A program made the position numbers and the translations under genes. A DNA stretch of 64,000 nt from Pseudomonas sp. Irchel s3h17 (lineage in GTDB: Bacteria > Pseudomonadota > Gammaproteobacteria > Pseudomonadales > Pseudomonadaceae). Each line of letters starts with the position of its first letter. The first letter of the stretch is position 1. Shown here in pieces: positions 18,471 to 27,986 of this stretch. The DNA lies in NCBI RefSeq assembly GCF_900187505.1, contig NZ_FYDL01000021.1, forward strand, positions 1-64,000, given 5' to 3'. The notes beneath the pieces are model-generated. The model was not told where the DNA came from, did no database searches, and was given only the letters and a program-made list of their open reading frames with translations.

Positions 18471-18602
18471 GTGGCGAGGGAGCATGCTCGCGCTGGGTTG
18501 CGAAGCCCCCCCCCAAAACCTGCGATTGGATGCTTCCAGGCATTGCGCGTCGTAGGGCTTCGCGACTGCGCGGCAGTCGAACGGGAACAAGCTCCCTCGC
18601 CA
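18471..18602. repeat. REP-like long imperfect palindrome, family C
   Basis: GTGGCGAGGGAGCATGCTCG at 18471-18490 is answered by an inverted, imperfect copy ending GCTCCCTCGCCAC at 18590-18602. Inside it, TTGCGAAGCCC (18498-18508) and GGGCTTCGCGA (18555-18565) also pair. A run of nine C occurs at 18505-18513. The GGCGAGGGAGC core is a third REP type, different from those at 11105 and 14411. It fills most of the gap between fimV and truA. Confidence 0.75.
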
Positions 18603-18720
18603 CGCCAGCGGATACTCCAGCAAGCGGCACCGGGTTGAACAAAAAATACCGCGAACATGGCGTCCCGGGCGCGGGGCCTTATAATGCCCGCCTTTGCGTA
18701 TATCAGCAGGCTGTCACTCC

Positions 18721-19575
18721 TTGGCAAATATAGATAATCCGGCCGCCGAAATGGCGGCCGAGGGCTTTTTCCGGATCGCGTTGGGCGTTGAATACAAGGG
18801 TTCGCGGTACCGCGGCTGGCAGCGTCAGGCCTCCGGCGTGGCCACCGTGCAGCAAACCCTTGAAGCGGCCCTGTCCAAGGTTGCGGATTCGCCCGTTTCC
18901 GTGCATTGCGCGGGGCGCACCGATGCGGGCGTGCATGCCTGCGGCCAGGTGGTGCATTTCGACACCCAGGTCGACCGGTCGTTGAAGGCCTGGGTCATGG
19001 GCGCCAACATCAACTTGCCCCACGATATCAGCGTCAGTTGGGCCAAGGTCATGCCAGCGCACTTTCATGCGCGCTTCAAGGCCATCGCCCGGCGTTACCG
19101 GTACGTGATCTACAACGACCAGATTCGTCCGGCGCACCTCAACGAAGAGGTGACCTGGAACCACCGTCCGCTGGATGTGCAGCGCATGGCCGAGGCGGCG
19201 CAGCATCTGCTCGGCACTCACGACTTCAGCGCCTTTCGCGCGGGGCAGTGCCAGGCCAAGTCGCCGATCAAGGAAATCCATCACCTGCGGGTCACCCAGC
19301 ACGGCAAGATGATCGTGCTGGATATCCGTGCCAGCGCATTCCTGCACCACATGGTGCGCAATATTGCCGGCGTGCTGATGACCATCGGTGCCGGTGAGCG
19401 TCCGGCGGAGTGGGCCAGGGAGGTGCTGGAAAGCCGGGCCCGGCGTGCCGGCGGTGTCACGGCCCACCCGTTCGGGCTGTACCTGGTGCAGGTCGAGTAT
19501 CGCGATGAGTTCCAGCTGCCGGAGCGTTACGTCGGGCCGCACTTCCTGACCGGTTTCTCGGAACTTGACGGCTGA
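18721..19575 (+). CDS. truA: tRNA pseudouridine(38-40) synthase TruA
   Basis: This enzyme isomerises uridines 38-40 in the tRNA anticodon arm. It has the family block HCAGRTDAGVHACGQVVHF with the catalytic Asp68 (numbered from the TTG chosen here). The frame opens further upstream and the start is uncertain: TTG 18721 has AGCAGG ten bases upstream, ATG 18751 has no visible site, and a -10-like TATAAT at 18680-18685 makes a start at TTG 18694 unlikely. Length is about 284 residues. trpF follows after 63 bases. Confidence 0.93.
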   Translation: MANIDNPAAEMAAEGFFRIALGVEYKGSRYRGWQRQASGVATVQQTLEAALSKVADSPVSVHCAGRTDAGVHACGQVVHFDTQVDRSLKAWVMGANINLPHDISVSWAKVMPAHFHARFKAIARRYRYVIYNDQIRPAHLNEEVTWNHRPLDVQRMAEAAQHLLGTHDFSAFRAGQCQAKSPIKEIHHLRVTQHGKMIVLDIRASAFLHHMVRNIAGVLMTIGAGERPAEWAREVLESRARRAGGVTAHPFGLYLVQVEYRDEFQLPERYVGPHFLTGFSELDG

Positions 19576-19638
19576 CGCCCTCGAACGCATTTGCTACCAT
19601 CCGGGACTTTCCCGGATCTGCCCTGAGGTTCCAACGAC

Positions 19639-20271
19639 ATGCCAGCCGTTCGCAGCAAAATCTGTGGGATTACCCGCATTGAAGATGCGTTGGCGGCCGT
19701 CGAGGCCGGGGCCGATGCGCTTGGCTTTGTGTTCTATGCCAAAAGCCCGCGGGCGGTGACGGTCCAGCAGGCGCGGGCGATCATCGCGGCGTTGCCACCG
19801 TTCGTGACCACCGTGGGCCTGTTCGTCAATGCCAGTCGTTGCGAGCTCGGTGAAATACTCGATGCAGTGCCGCTGGACCTGTTGCAGTTCCACGGTGATG
19901 AAACCCTGGCCGATTGCGAAGGCTGGCACCGGCCGTACATCAAGGCCGTGCGGGTCAAGGCCGGGGACGATATCGCCGCTGCCTGCCACGCGTATCCGAG
20001 TGCCAGCGGGATTCTGCTGGACACCTATGTCGAAGGGGTTCCCGGCGGAACCGGCGAAGCCTTCGACTGGTCCTTGATACCGCAGGGCTTGAGCAAGCCG
20101 ATTATCCTGGCCGGTGGGCTGACGCCGGATAACGTTGCCGGGGCCATTGCCCGGGTCCGTCCCTATGCGGTGGACGTCAGCGGCGGGGTAGAAAAGGGCA
20201 AGGGCATCAAGGATCACGCAAGGATTCGCGCCTTTGTGCAGGCAGTGCGCAGTAGCGCGTCGTCGATGTGA
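19639..20271 (+). CDS. trpF: Phosphoribosylanthranilate isomerase TrpF
   Basis: A 210-residue TIM-barrel enzyme that performs the Amadori rearrangement of PRA to CdRP in tryptophan synthesis. The catalytic Cys9 lies in SKICGITRIEDA and the general acid aspartate in DVSGGVE near the end; LQFHGDE and LAGGLTPDNV are phosphate-binding turns. As in other pseudomonads it is separate from the rest of trp and lies next to accD. The following ~270 bases up to accD show no gene or clear hairpin. Confidence 0.96.
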   Translation: MPAVRSKICGITRIEDALAAVEAGADALGFVFYAKSPRAVTVQQARAIIAALPPFVTTVGLFVNASRCELGEILDAVPLDLLQFHGDETLADCEGWHRPYIKAVRVKAGDDIAAACHAYPSASGILLDTYVEGVPGGTGEAFDWSLIPQGLSKPIILAGGLTPDNVAGAIARVRPYAVDVSGGVEKGKGIKDHARIRAFVQAVRSSASSM

Positions 20272-20544
20272 CGGCTGGCAGTCTGCCGCCGTCCACTGCA
20301 TGGTACAAAACATGCGCTGCACGAAAGCAGGCAGGTACCACCTCCGGGTGGACCAGAACCGAAGTGACAACCGCCCCGCGCAGGTTGTCGGGATGGCTGA
20401 GGATGGAAGCGTTGCAGGCAGGTCCTGGCCCTGTGCCGACCGCGGCAGCGAACCGATCATCGCCGCACACATGAATTTAGCTCAAGGGCATACGCGGGGC
20501 CGCGAACCAAAGCGTTCGGGCCGCCGGTACTGGAGAAAGAAAGC

Positions 20545-21465
20545 ATGAGCAACTGGTTGGTAGACAAACTGATCCCTTCGATCATGCGTTCCGAGGTCAA
20601 GAAGAGCTCGGTGCCTGAAGGTCTGTGGCACAAGTGCCCGTCCTGCGAGGCGGTGCTGTATCGTCCGGAGCTGGAAAAGACCCTGGACGTTTGCCCCAAG
20701 TGCAACCACCACATGCGCATCGGCGCACGTGCGCGGATCGACATCTTCCTCGACGCCGAAGGCCGTGCCGAACTGGGTGCCGACCTGGAGCCGGTTGACC
20801 GTCTGAAATTCCGTGACGGCAAGAAGTACAAGGACCGCCTGACCGCTGCCCAGAAGCAGACCGGTGAAAAGGACGCCCTGATTTCCATGAGCGGCACCCT
20901 GCTGGGCATGCCGGTGGTGGTGTCGGCGTTCGAGTTTTCCTTCATGGGTGGTTCGATGGGCGCCATCGTTGGCGAGCGTTTCGTACGTGCGGCCAACTAC
21001 GCCCTGGAAAACCGTTGCCCGATGATCTGCTTCGCCGCTTCCGGCGGTGCGCGGATGCAGGAAGCGCTGATCTCCCTGATGCAGATGGCCAAGACCTCCG
21101 CGGTGCTGGCGCGTTTGCGCGAAGAAGGCATTCCGTTCATCTCGGTGCTGACCGACCCGGTCTACGGCGGTGTTTCCGCCAGCCTGGCGATGCTCGGCGA
21201 CGTGATTGTCGGTGAGCCAAAGGCCCTGATCGGCTTCGCCGGTCCGCGTGTTATCGAGCAGACCGTGCGTGAAAAACTGCCGGAAGGCTTCCAGCGCAGC
21301 GAATTCCTGCTGGAGCATGGTGCGATCGACATGATCATCGCGCGCCACGAACTGCGTCCGCGCCTGGGTAACCTGCTGGCACAACTGATGGGACTGCCGA
21401 CGCCTGAGTTCGTGGCGGCGCCTGTCGAGACCGTGGTGGTTCCGCCGGTGCCTGCCAACCTATGA
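20545..21465 (+). CDS. accD: Acetyl-CoA carboxylase carboxyltransferase beta subunit AccD
   Basis: A 306-residue subunit that, with AccA, moves CO2 from carboxybiotin to acetyl-CoA to form malonyl-CoA, the first step of fatty acid synthesis. The N-terminal zinc ribbon has Cys31, Cys34, Cys50 and Cys53 (HKCPSC and VCPKC). The crotonase-like core has FMGGSMGAIVGERF and ASGGARMQEALISLMQM. The stop overlaps the folC start by four bases. Confidence 0.97.
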   Translation: MSNWLVDKLIPSIMRSEVKKSSVPEGLWHKCPSCEAVLYRPELEKTLDVCPKCNHHMRIGARARIDIFLDAEGRAELGADLEPVDRLKFRDGKKYKDRLTAAQKQTGEKDALISMSGTLLGMPVVVSAFEFSFMGGSMGAIVGERFVRAANYALENRCPMICFAASGGARMQEALISLMQMAKTSAVLARLREEGIPFISVLTDPVYGGVSASLAMLGDVIVGEPKALIGFAGPRVIEQTVREKLPEGFQRSEFLLEHGAIDMIIARHELRPRLGNLLAQLMGLPTPEFVAAPVETVVVPPVPANL

Positions 21466-22769
21466 CCGAGCGTACCCTTGGCGAGTGGCTCGCCTACCTT
21501 GAGCAGTTGCATCCGTCAGCCATCGACATGGGGCTTGCGCGCTCGCAAGAGGTAGCGTCCCGGATGGGATTGGGCAAGCCAGCGCCTCGGGTGATCACGG
21601 TCACCGGCACCAACGGCAAGGGTTCTACCTGTGCGTTCGTCGCGTCATTGCTGCGCGCGCAGGGCTTGAGCGTTGGTGTCTACAACTCCCCGCACCTGCT
21701 GCATTACAACGAGCGGGTGCAGATCAATGGCGTCCAGGCCACTGACGAACAGCTGTGCGAAGCCTTCGTGGCGGTCGAGGCCGGTCGCGGCGAGATATCC
21801 CTGACCTATTTCGAAATGGGTACCCTGGCGGCGTTCTGGCTGTTCCAGCAGTCGGGCCTGGATGCGGTGGTGCTTGAGGTCGGTCTTGGCGGGCGCCTGG
21901 ATACGGTCAACCTGGTGGATGCCGACATCGCGCTGGTCACCAGTATCGGCGTCGACCATGCGGATTACCTGGGCAATACCCGCGAATCCGTGGCCTTCGA
22001 AAAGGCCGGGATCTTCCGTCAGGGCGCACCGGCGCTGTGTGGCGATCTCAATCCTCCCCAACCCTTGCTGGACAAGGCGCGCGAGCTTAATTGCCGGTTC
22101 TTGCTGCGTGGTCGTGAATTCGACCTGGGCGTGACCGATCACGGCTGGCAGTGGCGGGGTGTCGACGGGCAAGGTCGGGAGATCGAGTTGCACGACCTGC
22201 CCTTGCTCGACCTGCCCATGGAAAACGCCGCGCTGGCGTTGCAGGCTTGTGCGCTGTCGGGCTTGCCTTGGGTTCCCGGGCAAATAGTCGCGGCGTTGCA
22301 GGCCACGACAGTCGTCGGGCGCCTGGATCGTCGCCAGTTCAGCTGGCATGGCAAGCGTCTGAACCTGATGCTGGACGTAGGGCATAACCCCCATGCGGCC
22401 GAGTACCTGGCGCAGCGCCTGGCCGCTCGTCCGGTGGCGGGTCGACGCCTGGCCGTCTTCGGGTTGCTGGCCGACAAGGATCTCGATGGTGTGGTTGGCC
22501 AATTGAGTGCTAGTGTCCAGCATTGGGCGGTGGCCCCTCTAGATTCGCCTCGCGCGCGTCCGGTTGCGGATTTGCAGGTTGCGTTGCAGAACCTCGGGGC
22601 TGCGGTAACATCCTATGCCAGCGTGGCGGATGCCCTGGAGGGGCAAAGCGCGCAAGCGACGGCAGAAGACGAAATCCTGCTGTTCGGATCATTTTATTGT
22701 GTTGCCGAGGCCCTCGAGTGGCTGGCCCGGCGCTCCACGGAGGAGGCTGCAGATGGCTTTGCTGGATAA
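21462..22769 (+). CDS. folC: Dihydrofolate/folylpolyglutamate synthase FolC
   Basis: A 435-residue Mur-ligase-like enzyme that adds glutamate to dihydropteroate and folates with ATP. It has the P-loop TGTNGKGST (48-56), the ENAALALQA central-domain signature and the DVGHNPHAAEYLA motif. It is translationally coupled to accD (ATGA) and overlaps dedD by 17 bases. Confidence 0.96.
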   Translation: MTERTLGEWLAYLEQLHPSAIDMGLARSQEVASRMGLGKPAPRVITVTGTNGKGSTCAFVASLLRAQGLSVGVYNSPHLLHYNERVQINGVQATDEQLCEAFVAVEAGRGEISLTYFEMGTLAAFWLFQQSGLDAVVLEVGLGGRLDTVNLVDADIALVTSIGVDHADYLGNTRESVAFEKAGIFRQGAPALCGDLNPPQPLLDKARELNCRFLLRGREFDLGVTDHGWQWRGVDGQGREIELHDLPLLDLPMENAALALQACALSGLPWVPGQIVAALQATTVVGRLDRRQFSWHGKRLNLMLDVGHNPHAAEYLAQRLAARPVAGRRLAVFGLLADKDLDGVVGQLSASVQHWAVAPLDSPRARPVADLQVALQNLGAAVTSYASVADALEGQSAQATAEDEILLFGSFYCVAEALEWLARRSTEEAADGFAG

Positions 22770-23403
22770 CGCGTACAAGCAGCGGATGGTCGGGGCCCTG
22801 GTGCTGGTGGCCCTGGCAGTGATTTTCCTGCCGATGCTGTTTTCCCGGGAGGACGAGCAGCGTCAGGTGGTGGTAGAGGCCCCGGCTGCGCCACAGGCAC
22901 CTACCCTGCCACAGGTCCAGGTCGAGCCGGTGGTGGTTCCGGAGCCGCAGGCGCTGCCCCAGGAGCCGGTGCCGAGCGATGCTGAAATAGCCATGGAGCA
23001 AGCACCTGCCACGCCGACGACGGCGCCGGTGCCCAGTGCGCCGATTGCGCCACCCCCCGTTGCCGCCAAGCCGGTAGCGCCTGCGCCCAAGTCGGCTCCT
23101 GCGCCTGTCACCGCGACGGCAAGCAAGCCTGCCGCGACCCAGCCTCGGGTCGATGCCAATGGCCTGTCGGTCAGCTGGTCGGTACAACTGGCCAGCCTGT
23201 CGAGTCGTGAGAGCGCCGAAAGCTTGCAGAAAACCCTGCGTAGCCAGGGCTACAACGCGTACATCCGTACGGCTGACGGCAAGAATCGGGTGTTTGTCGG
23301 GCCGTTGGTCGAGCGCGCTGAAGCCGATCGCCTGCGTGACCTGCTGGGTCGCCAGCATAATCTCAAGGGGTTTGTGGTGCGTTTCCAGCCTGAGCGCGGC
23401 TAA
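22753..23403 (+). CDS. dedD: SPOR-domain cell-division protein DedD
   Basis: A 216-residue protein with a cytoplasmic N-terminus, one transmembrane helix (about 14-29, VGALVLVALAVIFLPM), a long Pro/Ala/Val linker (about 36-135) and a C-terminal SPOR domain (WSVQLASLSSRESAESLQKT to GFVVRFQP) that binds denuded septal peptidoglycan. GGAGG sits 7 bases before the ATG, inside the end of folC. The folC-dedD-cvpA-purF order is conserved in gamma-proteobacteria. Confidence 0.92.
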   Translation: MALLDNAYKQRMVGALVLVALAVIFLPMLFSREDEQRQVVVEAPAAPQAPTLPQVQVEPVVVPEPQALPQEPVPSDAEIAMEQAPATPTTAPVPSAPIAPPPVAAKPVAPAPKSAPAPVTATASKPAATQPRVDANGLSVSWSVQLASLSSRESAESLQKTLRSQGYNAYIRTADGKNRVFVGPLVERAEADRLRDLLGRQHNLKGFVVRFQPERG

Positions 23404-23501
23404 GGCGATCGCCTCAATTTGAAATCCACTGAAAATCGCAGCTTACCGGCAGCCATGGGCTCTGCTAAAATGCGCCGCCTTATCCGTCTGTAGGCTGCAC
23501 T

Positions 23502-24062
23502 GTGCCATTTACCTGGGTTGACTGGGCGATCGTTGCAACAATCGCCATCTCCGCTTTGATCAGTCTGAGCCGCGGCTTCGTAAAAGAAGCACTGTCGCTG
23601 GTGACCTGGATCATCGCAGGAGCCGTAGCCTGGATGTTTGGTGGCTCACTGTCCGAGTACCTCGTCGGTTATATCGAAACACCGTCGGCCCGCGTGATCG
23701 CGGGCTGCGCCATTCTGTTTGTCGCCACCCTGGTGGTTGGCGCCATGGTCAATTATCTTATCGGCGAACTGATTCGCGTCACCGGCCTCTCCGGGACCGA
23801 TCGCTTCCTGGGCATGGCCTTCGGCGCGGCGCGTGGCGCATTGCTGGTGGTCACCGCCGTCGGGCTGTTGAGCCTGGGGCCGGTACAGCAGGATTCATGG
23901 TGGCAGGAGTCGAGGCTCGTGCCACAATTTCTATTGGTTGCAGACTGGTCCAAAAACCTCATATTAGGGTGGAGCAGTCAGTGGCTGGCCAGCGGTATCA
24001 GCGTACCCGCTGACATACCGTTCAAGGAGCACCTCTTGCCGACGGCCAAAACGCCGCAGTGA
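23502..24062 (+). CDS. cvpA: CvpA family membrane protein
   Basis: A 186-residue inner-membrane protein with a GTG start and about four hydrophobic helices; its opening TWVDWAIVATIAISALISLS and the internal FVKEALSLVTWI are typical of CvpA. Named for colicin V production, it is better known as an envelope-stress tolerance factor. It is placed before purF as in most gamma-proteobacteria, with a 41-base gap. The molecular function is unclear. Confidence 0.92.
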   Translation: MPFTWVDWAIVATIAISALISLSRGFVKEALSLVTWIIAGAVAWMFGGSLSEYLVGYIETPSARVIAGCAILFVATLVVGAMVNYLIGELIRVTGLSGTDRFLGMAFGAARGALLVVTAVGLLSLGPVQQDSWWQESRLVPQFLLVADWSKNLILGWSSQWLASGISVPADIPFKEHLLPTAKTPQ

Positions 24063-24103
24063 GTCGTGTTCAGTTCAGTTTCATTAAGTAGGGGTTGCGT
24101 CGC

Positions 24104-25609
24104 ATGTGTGGCATCGTCGGTATCGTCGGTAAGTCGAACGTCAATCAGGCGCTGTATGACGCGCTAACCGTCCTCCAGCACCGCGGCCAGGACGCTGCCG
24201 GTATCGTGACCAGCCATGATGGCCGGTTATTCCTGCGCAAGGACAATGGCCTGGTACGTGACGTGTTTCATCAGCGTCATATGCAGCGCCTCGTCGGCCA
24301 CATGGGCATTGGCCATGTGCGCTATCCGACCGCTGGCAGCTCGACTTCGGCCGAAGCTCAACCGTTTTACGTCAACTCGCCTTACGGCATCACCCTGGCG
24401 CACAACGGTAACCTGACCAACGTTGAACAGCTGGCCAAGGAGATTTACGAATCTGACCTGCGCCACGTCAACACCAACTCCGACTCGGAAGTGCTGCTTA
24501 ACGTGTTCGCTCACGAACTGGCCCAGCGTGGCAAGTTGCAGCCGACCGAAGAAGACGTATTCGCCGCCGTTACCGACGTGCACAACCGTTGCGTCGGTGG
24601 TTATGCCGTCGTGGCGATGGTCACCGGCTACGGCATCGTCGGTTTCCGCGACCCGCACGGCATCCGCCCGATTGTCTTCGGCCAGCGTCACACCGACGAA
24701 GGCGTGGAGTACATGATCGCCTCCGAAAGCGTGTCCCTGGACGTGCTGGGCTTCACCCTGATTCGCGACCTGGCCCCGGGCGAAGCGGTCTACATCACTG
24801 AAGACGGCAAGCTGCACACCCGTCAGTGTGCGACCAATCCGTCCCTGACCCCGTGCATCTTCGAGCACGTTTACCTGGCGCGTCCGGACTCGATCATCGA
24901 CGGCGTATCGGTCTACAAGGCTCGCCTGCGCATGGGTGAGAAACTGGCCGAGAAGATCCTGCGCGAGCGTCCGGATCACGACATCGACGTGGTTATCCCG
25001 ATTCCCGATACCAGCCGTACCGCGGCACTGGAACTGGCCAACCACCTGGGCGTGAAGTTCCGCGAAGGTTTCGTCAAGAACCGCTACATCGGCCGGACCT
25101 TCATCATGCCGGGCCAGGCCGCACGGAAAAAATCCGTACGCCAGAAACTCAATGCCATCGAGCTGGAATTCCGCGGCAAGAACGTCATGCTGGTGGACGA
25201 CTCGATCGTGCGCGGTACGACCTGCAAGCAGATCATCCAGATGGCGCGCGAAGCCGGCGCCAAGAACGTCTACTTCTGCTCCGCAGCCCCTGCCGTGCGT
25301 TACCCGAACGTTTACGGCATCGACATGCCGAGCGCCCATGAGCTGATCGCCCACAATCGTTCGACCCAGGACGTGGCTGACCTGATCGGCGCCGACTGGC
25401 TGATCTATCAGGACCTGCCTGACCTGATCGAAGCGGTCGGTGGTGGCAAGATCAAGATCGAGCACTTCGATTGCGCCGTGTTCGACGGCAAGTACGTCAC
25501 CGGCGACGTTGACGAGGCTTACCTGAACAAGATCGAGCAGGCACGTAACGATGCCTCCAAGGTCAAGACGCAGGCTGTCAGTGCGATCATCGATCTGTAC
25601 AACAATTGA
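24104..25609 (+). CDS. purF: Amidophosphoribosyltransferase PurF
   Basis: A 501-residue enzyme for the first committed purine step (PRPP + glutamine to phosphoribosylamine). ATG 24104 is chosen because Met removal then exposes the nucleophilic Cys2 (MCGIVGIVGKSN) and AGGGG lies upstream; a TTG nine bases earlier would bury the cysteine. The N-terminal glutamine amidotransferase domain (HRGQDAAGI, IGHVRYPTAGS) is followed by the PRTase domain with the PRPP loop VMLVDDSIVRGTT. A terminator follows. Confidence 0.97.
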   Translation: MCGIVGIVGKSNVNQALYDALTVLQHRGQDAAGIVTSHDGRLFLRKDNGLVRDVFHQRHMQRLVGHMGIGHVRYPTAGSSTSAEAQPFYVNSPYGITLAHNGNLTNVEQLAKEIYESDLRHVNTNSDSEVLLNVFAHELAQRGKLQPTEEDVFAAVTDVHNRCVGGYAVVAMVTGYGIVGFRDPHGIRPIVFGQRHTDEGVEYMIASESVSLDVLGFTLIRDLAPGEAVYITEDGKLHTRQCATNPSLTPCIFEHVYLARPDSIIDGVSVYKARLRMGEKLAEKILRERPDHDIDVVIPIPDTSRTAALELANHLGVKFREGFVKNRYIGRTFIMPGQAARKKSVRQKLNAIELEFRGKNVMLVDDSIVRGTTCKQIIQMAREAGAKNVYFCSAAPAVRYPNVYGIDMPSAHELIAHNRSTQDVADLIGADWLIYQDLPDLIEAVGGGKIKIEHFDCAVFDGKYVTGDVDEAYLNKIEQARNDASKVKTQAVSAIIDLYNN

Positions 25610-25615
25610 GTTTCC

Positions 25616-25639
25616 ACCGGCCCTGAGGGGCCGGTTTTG
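25616..25639 (+). terminator. Rho-independent terminator after purF
   Basis: ACCGGCCC/GGGCCGGT with a four-base loop, then a short T-run (25632 onwards reads GGTTTTG), 7 bases after the stop. Confidence 0.85.
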
Positions 25640-25689
25640 TATCTATCAAAGACTGTTTATCTATCAAGAACGGGGCAAGGAGTGACAGC

Positions 25690-26901
25690 ATGAGTCAGGA
25701 TTGGGATGCCGGTCGGCTGGACAGCGACCTCGATGGCGTAGCGTTCGATACCCTGGCCGTACGCGCCGGCCAGCACCGCACGCCCGAAGGCGAACACGGT
25801 GATCCGATGTTCTTCACTTCAAGCTATGTGTTCCGTACCGCGGCCGATGCGGCGGCGCGTTTCGCGGGCGAAGTGCCAGGCAACGTTTACTCGCGCTACA
25901 CCAACCCGACCGTGCGCGCGTTCGAAGAGCGCATTGCTGCTCTGGAAGGCGCGGAGCAGGCCGTGGCGACGGCCACCGGCATGGCGGCGATCCTCGCCGT
26001 GGTGATGAGCCTGTGCAGTGCCGGCGACCATGTACTGGTGTCGCGCAGCGTATTTGGCTCGACCATCAGCCTGTTCGAAAAGTACTTCAAGCGTTTTGGC
26101 ATCGAAGTCGATTACGTGCCGCTGGCGGACCTGTCCGGCTGGGATGCCGCGATCAAGGCCAACACCAAATTGCTGTTCGTCGAGTCGCCGTCCAACCCGT
26201 TGGCCGAGTTGGTGGATATCGCCGCGCTGTCTGAAGTGGCCCATGGCAAGGGCGCGATGCTGGTGGTCGACAACTGCTTCTGTACGCCTGCCTTGCAGCA
26301 ACCCCTGAAGCTCGGCGCGGACGTGGTGGTGCATTCGGCCACCAAGTTCATCGACGGTCAGGGCCGTTGCATGGGTGGCGTGGTGGCGGGTCGGAGCGAG
26401 CAGATGAAAGAAATCGTCGGCTTCCTGCGTACCGCGGGCCCGACCCTGAGCCCGTTCAACGCCTGGATCTTCCTCAAGGGCCTGGAAACCCTGAGCCTGC
26501 GCATGAAGGCGCATTGTGCCAATGCCCAGCAACTGGCTGAGTGGCTGGAGCAGCAGGACGGCATCGAGAAGGTTCACTACGCCGGCCTCAAGAGTCATCC
26601 ACAGCACGAACTGGCGCTGCGCCAGCAAAAAGGCTTTGGGGCGGTGGTGAGTTTTGAAGTCAAGGGTGGCAAAGAGGGCGCCTGGCGCTTTATCGATGCG
26701 ACCCGGCTGATTTCCATCACTGCCAACCTGGGTGACAGCAAGACCACCATCACCCACCCGAGCACCACCTCCCATGGGCGCCTGGCGCCGCAGGAGCGTG
26801 AGGCTGCCGGTATTCGCGACAGCTTGATCCGGATCGCGGTCGGCCTGGAAGACGTGGCCGACCTGCAAGCGGATCTGGCGCGCGGGCTGGCTGCCTTGTG
26901 A
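25690..26901 (+). CDS. metZ: O-succinylhomoserine sulfhydrylase MetZ
   Basis: A 403-residue PLP enzyme that makes homocysteine directly from O-succinylhomoserine and sulfide, the direct sulfhydrylation route used in Pseudomonas. The PLP lysine is Lys219 in HSATKFIDGQGRC. YSRYTNPTVRAFEERIAALE and the C-terminal LGDSKTTITHPSTTSHGRL are Cys/Met-family signatures. AAGGAG precedes the ATG. Its stop overlaps the SDR start by four bases. Confidence 0.96.
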   Translation: MSQDWDAGRLDSDLDGVAFDTLAVRAGQHRTPEGEHGDPMFFTSSYVFRTAADAAARFAGEVPGNVYSRYTNPTVRAFEERIAALEGAEQAVATATGMAAILAVVMSLCSAGDHVLVSRSVFGSTISLFEKYFKRFGIEVDYVPLADLSGWDAAIKANTKLLFVESPSNPLAELVDIAALSEVAHGKGAMLVVDNCFCTPALQQPLKLGADVVVHSATKFIDGQGRCMGGVVAGRSEQMKEIVGFLRTAGPTLSPFNAWIFLKGLETLSLRMKAHCANAQQLAEWLEQQDGIEKVHYAGLKSHPQHELALRQQKGFGAVVSFEVKGGKEGAWRFIDATRLISITANLGDSKTTITHPSTTSHGRLAPQEREAAGIRDSLIRIAVGLEDVADLQADLARGLAAL

Positions 26902-27674
26902 TCGAGTTGTCCACGTCTGGCGGTGCTACCAACGGCCGGGTCGCCCTGGTCACGGGTGCGGCACGGGGTATCGGCCTGGGGATTGCCGCCTGGTTGATCA
27001 GCGAAGGCTGGCAGGTGGTGCTGAGCGATCTCGATCGTGAGCGGGGCTCCAGGGTGGCCAAGGTGCTGGGTGAACACGCGTGGTTCATCGCCATGGATGT
27101 GTCCGATGAGCAGCAAGTGACCCTGGGCGTTGCCGAGGTGCTTGGGCAATTCGGTCGTCTCGATGCACTGGTGTGCAACGCGGCGGTCGCCGACCCTCGC
27201 AACATCACCCTGGAAAGCCTTGACCTGGGGTACTGGAACCGGGTGCTGGCGGTCAACCTCAGTGGGCCGATGCTGCTGGCCAAGCACTGTGCGCCCTATC
27301 TGCGGGCTCACGGCGGTTCCATCGTCAACCTGGCCTCGACCCGCGCGGGGCAGTCGGAGCCGGACACCGAAGCCTACGCGGCGAGCAAGGGTGGCTTGCT
27401 GGCCCTGACTCACGCGCTGGCCATCAGCCTGGGGCCGGAGATTCGGGTCAATGCGGTCAGTCCGGGCTGGATCGATGCCCGTGACCCTGCTGCCCGGCGT
27501 GCCGAGCCGCTGAGTGACGCCGATCACGCCCAGCATCCGGCGGGCAGGGTAGGGACGGTCGAAGACGTTGCGGCGATGGTGGCCTGGTTGCTGTCCAGGA
27601 ATGCCGGGTTCGTCACGGGCCAGGAGTTTGTGGTCGACGGTGGCATGACCAAGAAGATGATTTACGAGCAGTGA
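26898..27674 (+). CDS. Short-chain dehydrogenase/reductase coupled to metZ
   Basis: A 258-residue classical SDR with GTG start inside the metZ stop (GTGA). The cofactor motif TGAARGIGLGIAAWL is at about 18-32, NAAV follows strand 4, and the catalytic Ser (NLAST) and Tyr-x3-Lys (YAASK) are present. An aspartate after strand 2 (LSDLD) suggests NAD(H). P. aeruginosa has an SDR at the same place (PA3106). The tight coupling hints at a link with sulfur amino-acid metabolism, but the substrate is unknown. Confidence 0.9.
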   Translation: MIELSTSGGATNGRVALVTGAARGIGLGIAAWLISEGWQVVLSDLDRERGSRVAKVLGEHAWFIAMDVSDEQQVTLGVAEVLGQFGRLDALVCNAAVADPRNITLESLDLGYWNRVLAVNLSGPMLLAKHCAPYLRAHGGSIVNLASTRAGQSEPDTEAYAASKGGLLALTHALAISLGPEIRVNAVSPGWIDARDPAARRAEPLSDADHAQHPAGRVGTVEDVAAMVAWLLSRNAGFVTGQEFVVDGGMTKKMIYEQ

Positions 27675-27690
27675 GAGGCTGCATATAGCG

Positions 27691-27760
27691 ACAAGCTGCC
27701 AGTAAAAGCAGGTCAGTGCAGTATCCGCTGGCGCGTCACGGCTTTTCACTGGCGGCTTGT
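27691..27760. repeat. Inverted repeat downstream of the SDR gene
   Basis: ACAAGCTGCCAGTAAAAGC (27691-27709) faces GCTTTTCACTGGCGGCTTGT (27741-27760), an imperfect 19-20 bp inverted repeat with a ~31-base loop. It starts 17 bases after the SDR stop. This looks like a dispersed intergenic palindrome common in pseudomonads and could act as a message 3' end. Confidence 0.7.
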
Positions 27761-27805
27761 TACCTGCCTCTTTCAGTTGTTTTTAAAAAAACTTCAATCC
27801 TGCTA

Positions 27806-27834
27806 TTGACTTAGCTTCGGTATCTGCGTAAATT
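27806..27834 (+). promoter_or_regulatory. Sigma-70 promoter of the tRNA-Val/Asp/Asp operon
   Basis: TTGACT (27806-27811) and TAAATT (27829-27834) with a 17-base spacer, followed by a GC-rich discriminator. This is typical of a stable-RNA promoter. The first tRNA begins 23 bases after the -10. Confidence 0.8.
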
Positions 27835-27856
27835 TCGCGGCCTCGGAGAAGCAAAC

Positions 27857-27932
27857 GGGTGATTAGCTCAGCTGGGAGAGCGTCTGCCTTACAAGCAGAA
27901 TGTCGGCGGTTCGATCCCGTCATCACCCACCA
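27857..27932 (+). tRNA. tRNA-Val (anticodon TAC)
   Basis: A full cloverleaf can be drawn: acceptor GGGTGAT/ATCACCC, D-arm with AGCTCAGCTGGGAGAGC, anticodon loop CTTACAA (anticodon TAC, codon GUA), T-loop GTTCGATCC, discriminator A and an encoded CCA. It is the first gene of a three-tRNA operon. Confidence 0.97.
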
Positions 27933-27986
27933 CTTCTTGAGACTCCTGCGAAAGCAGGAGGGAAGCTGAAAAGCCTCCACCGACGC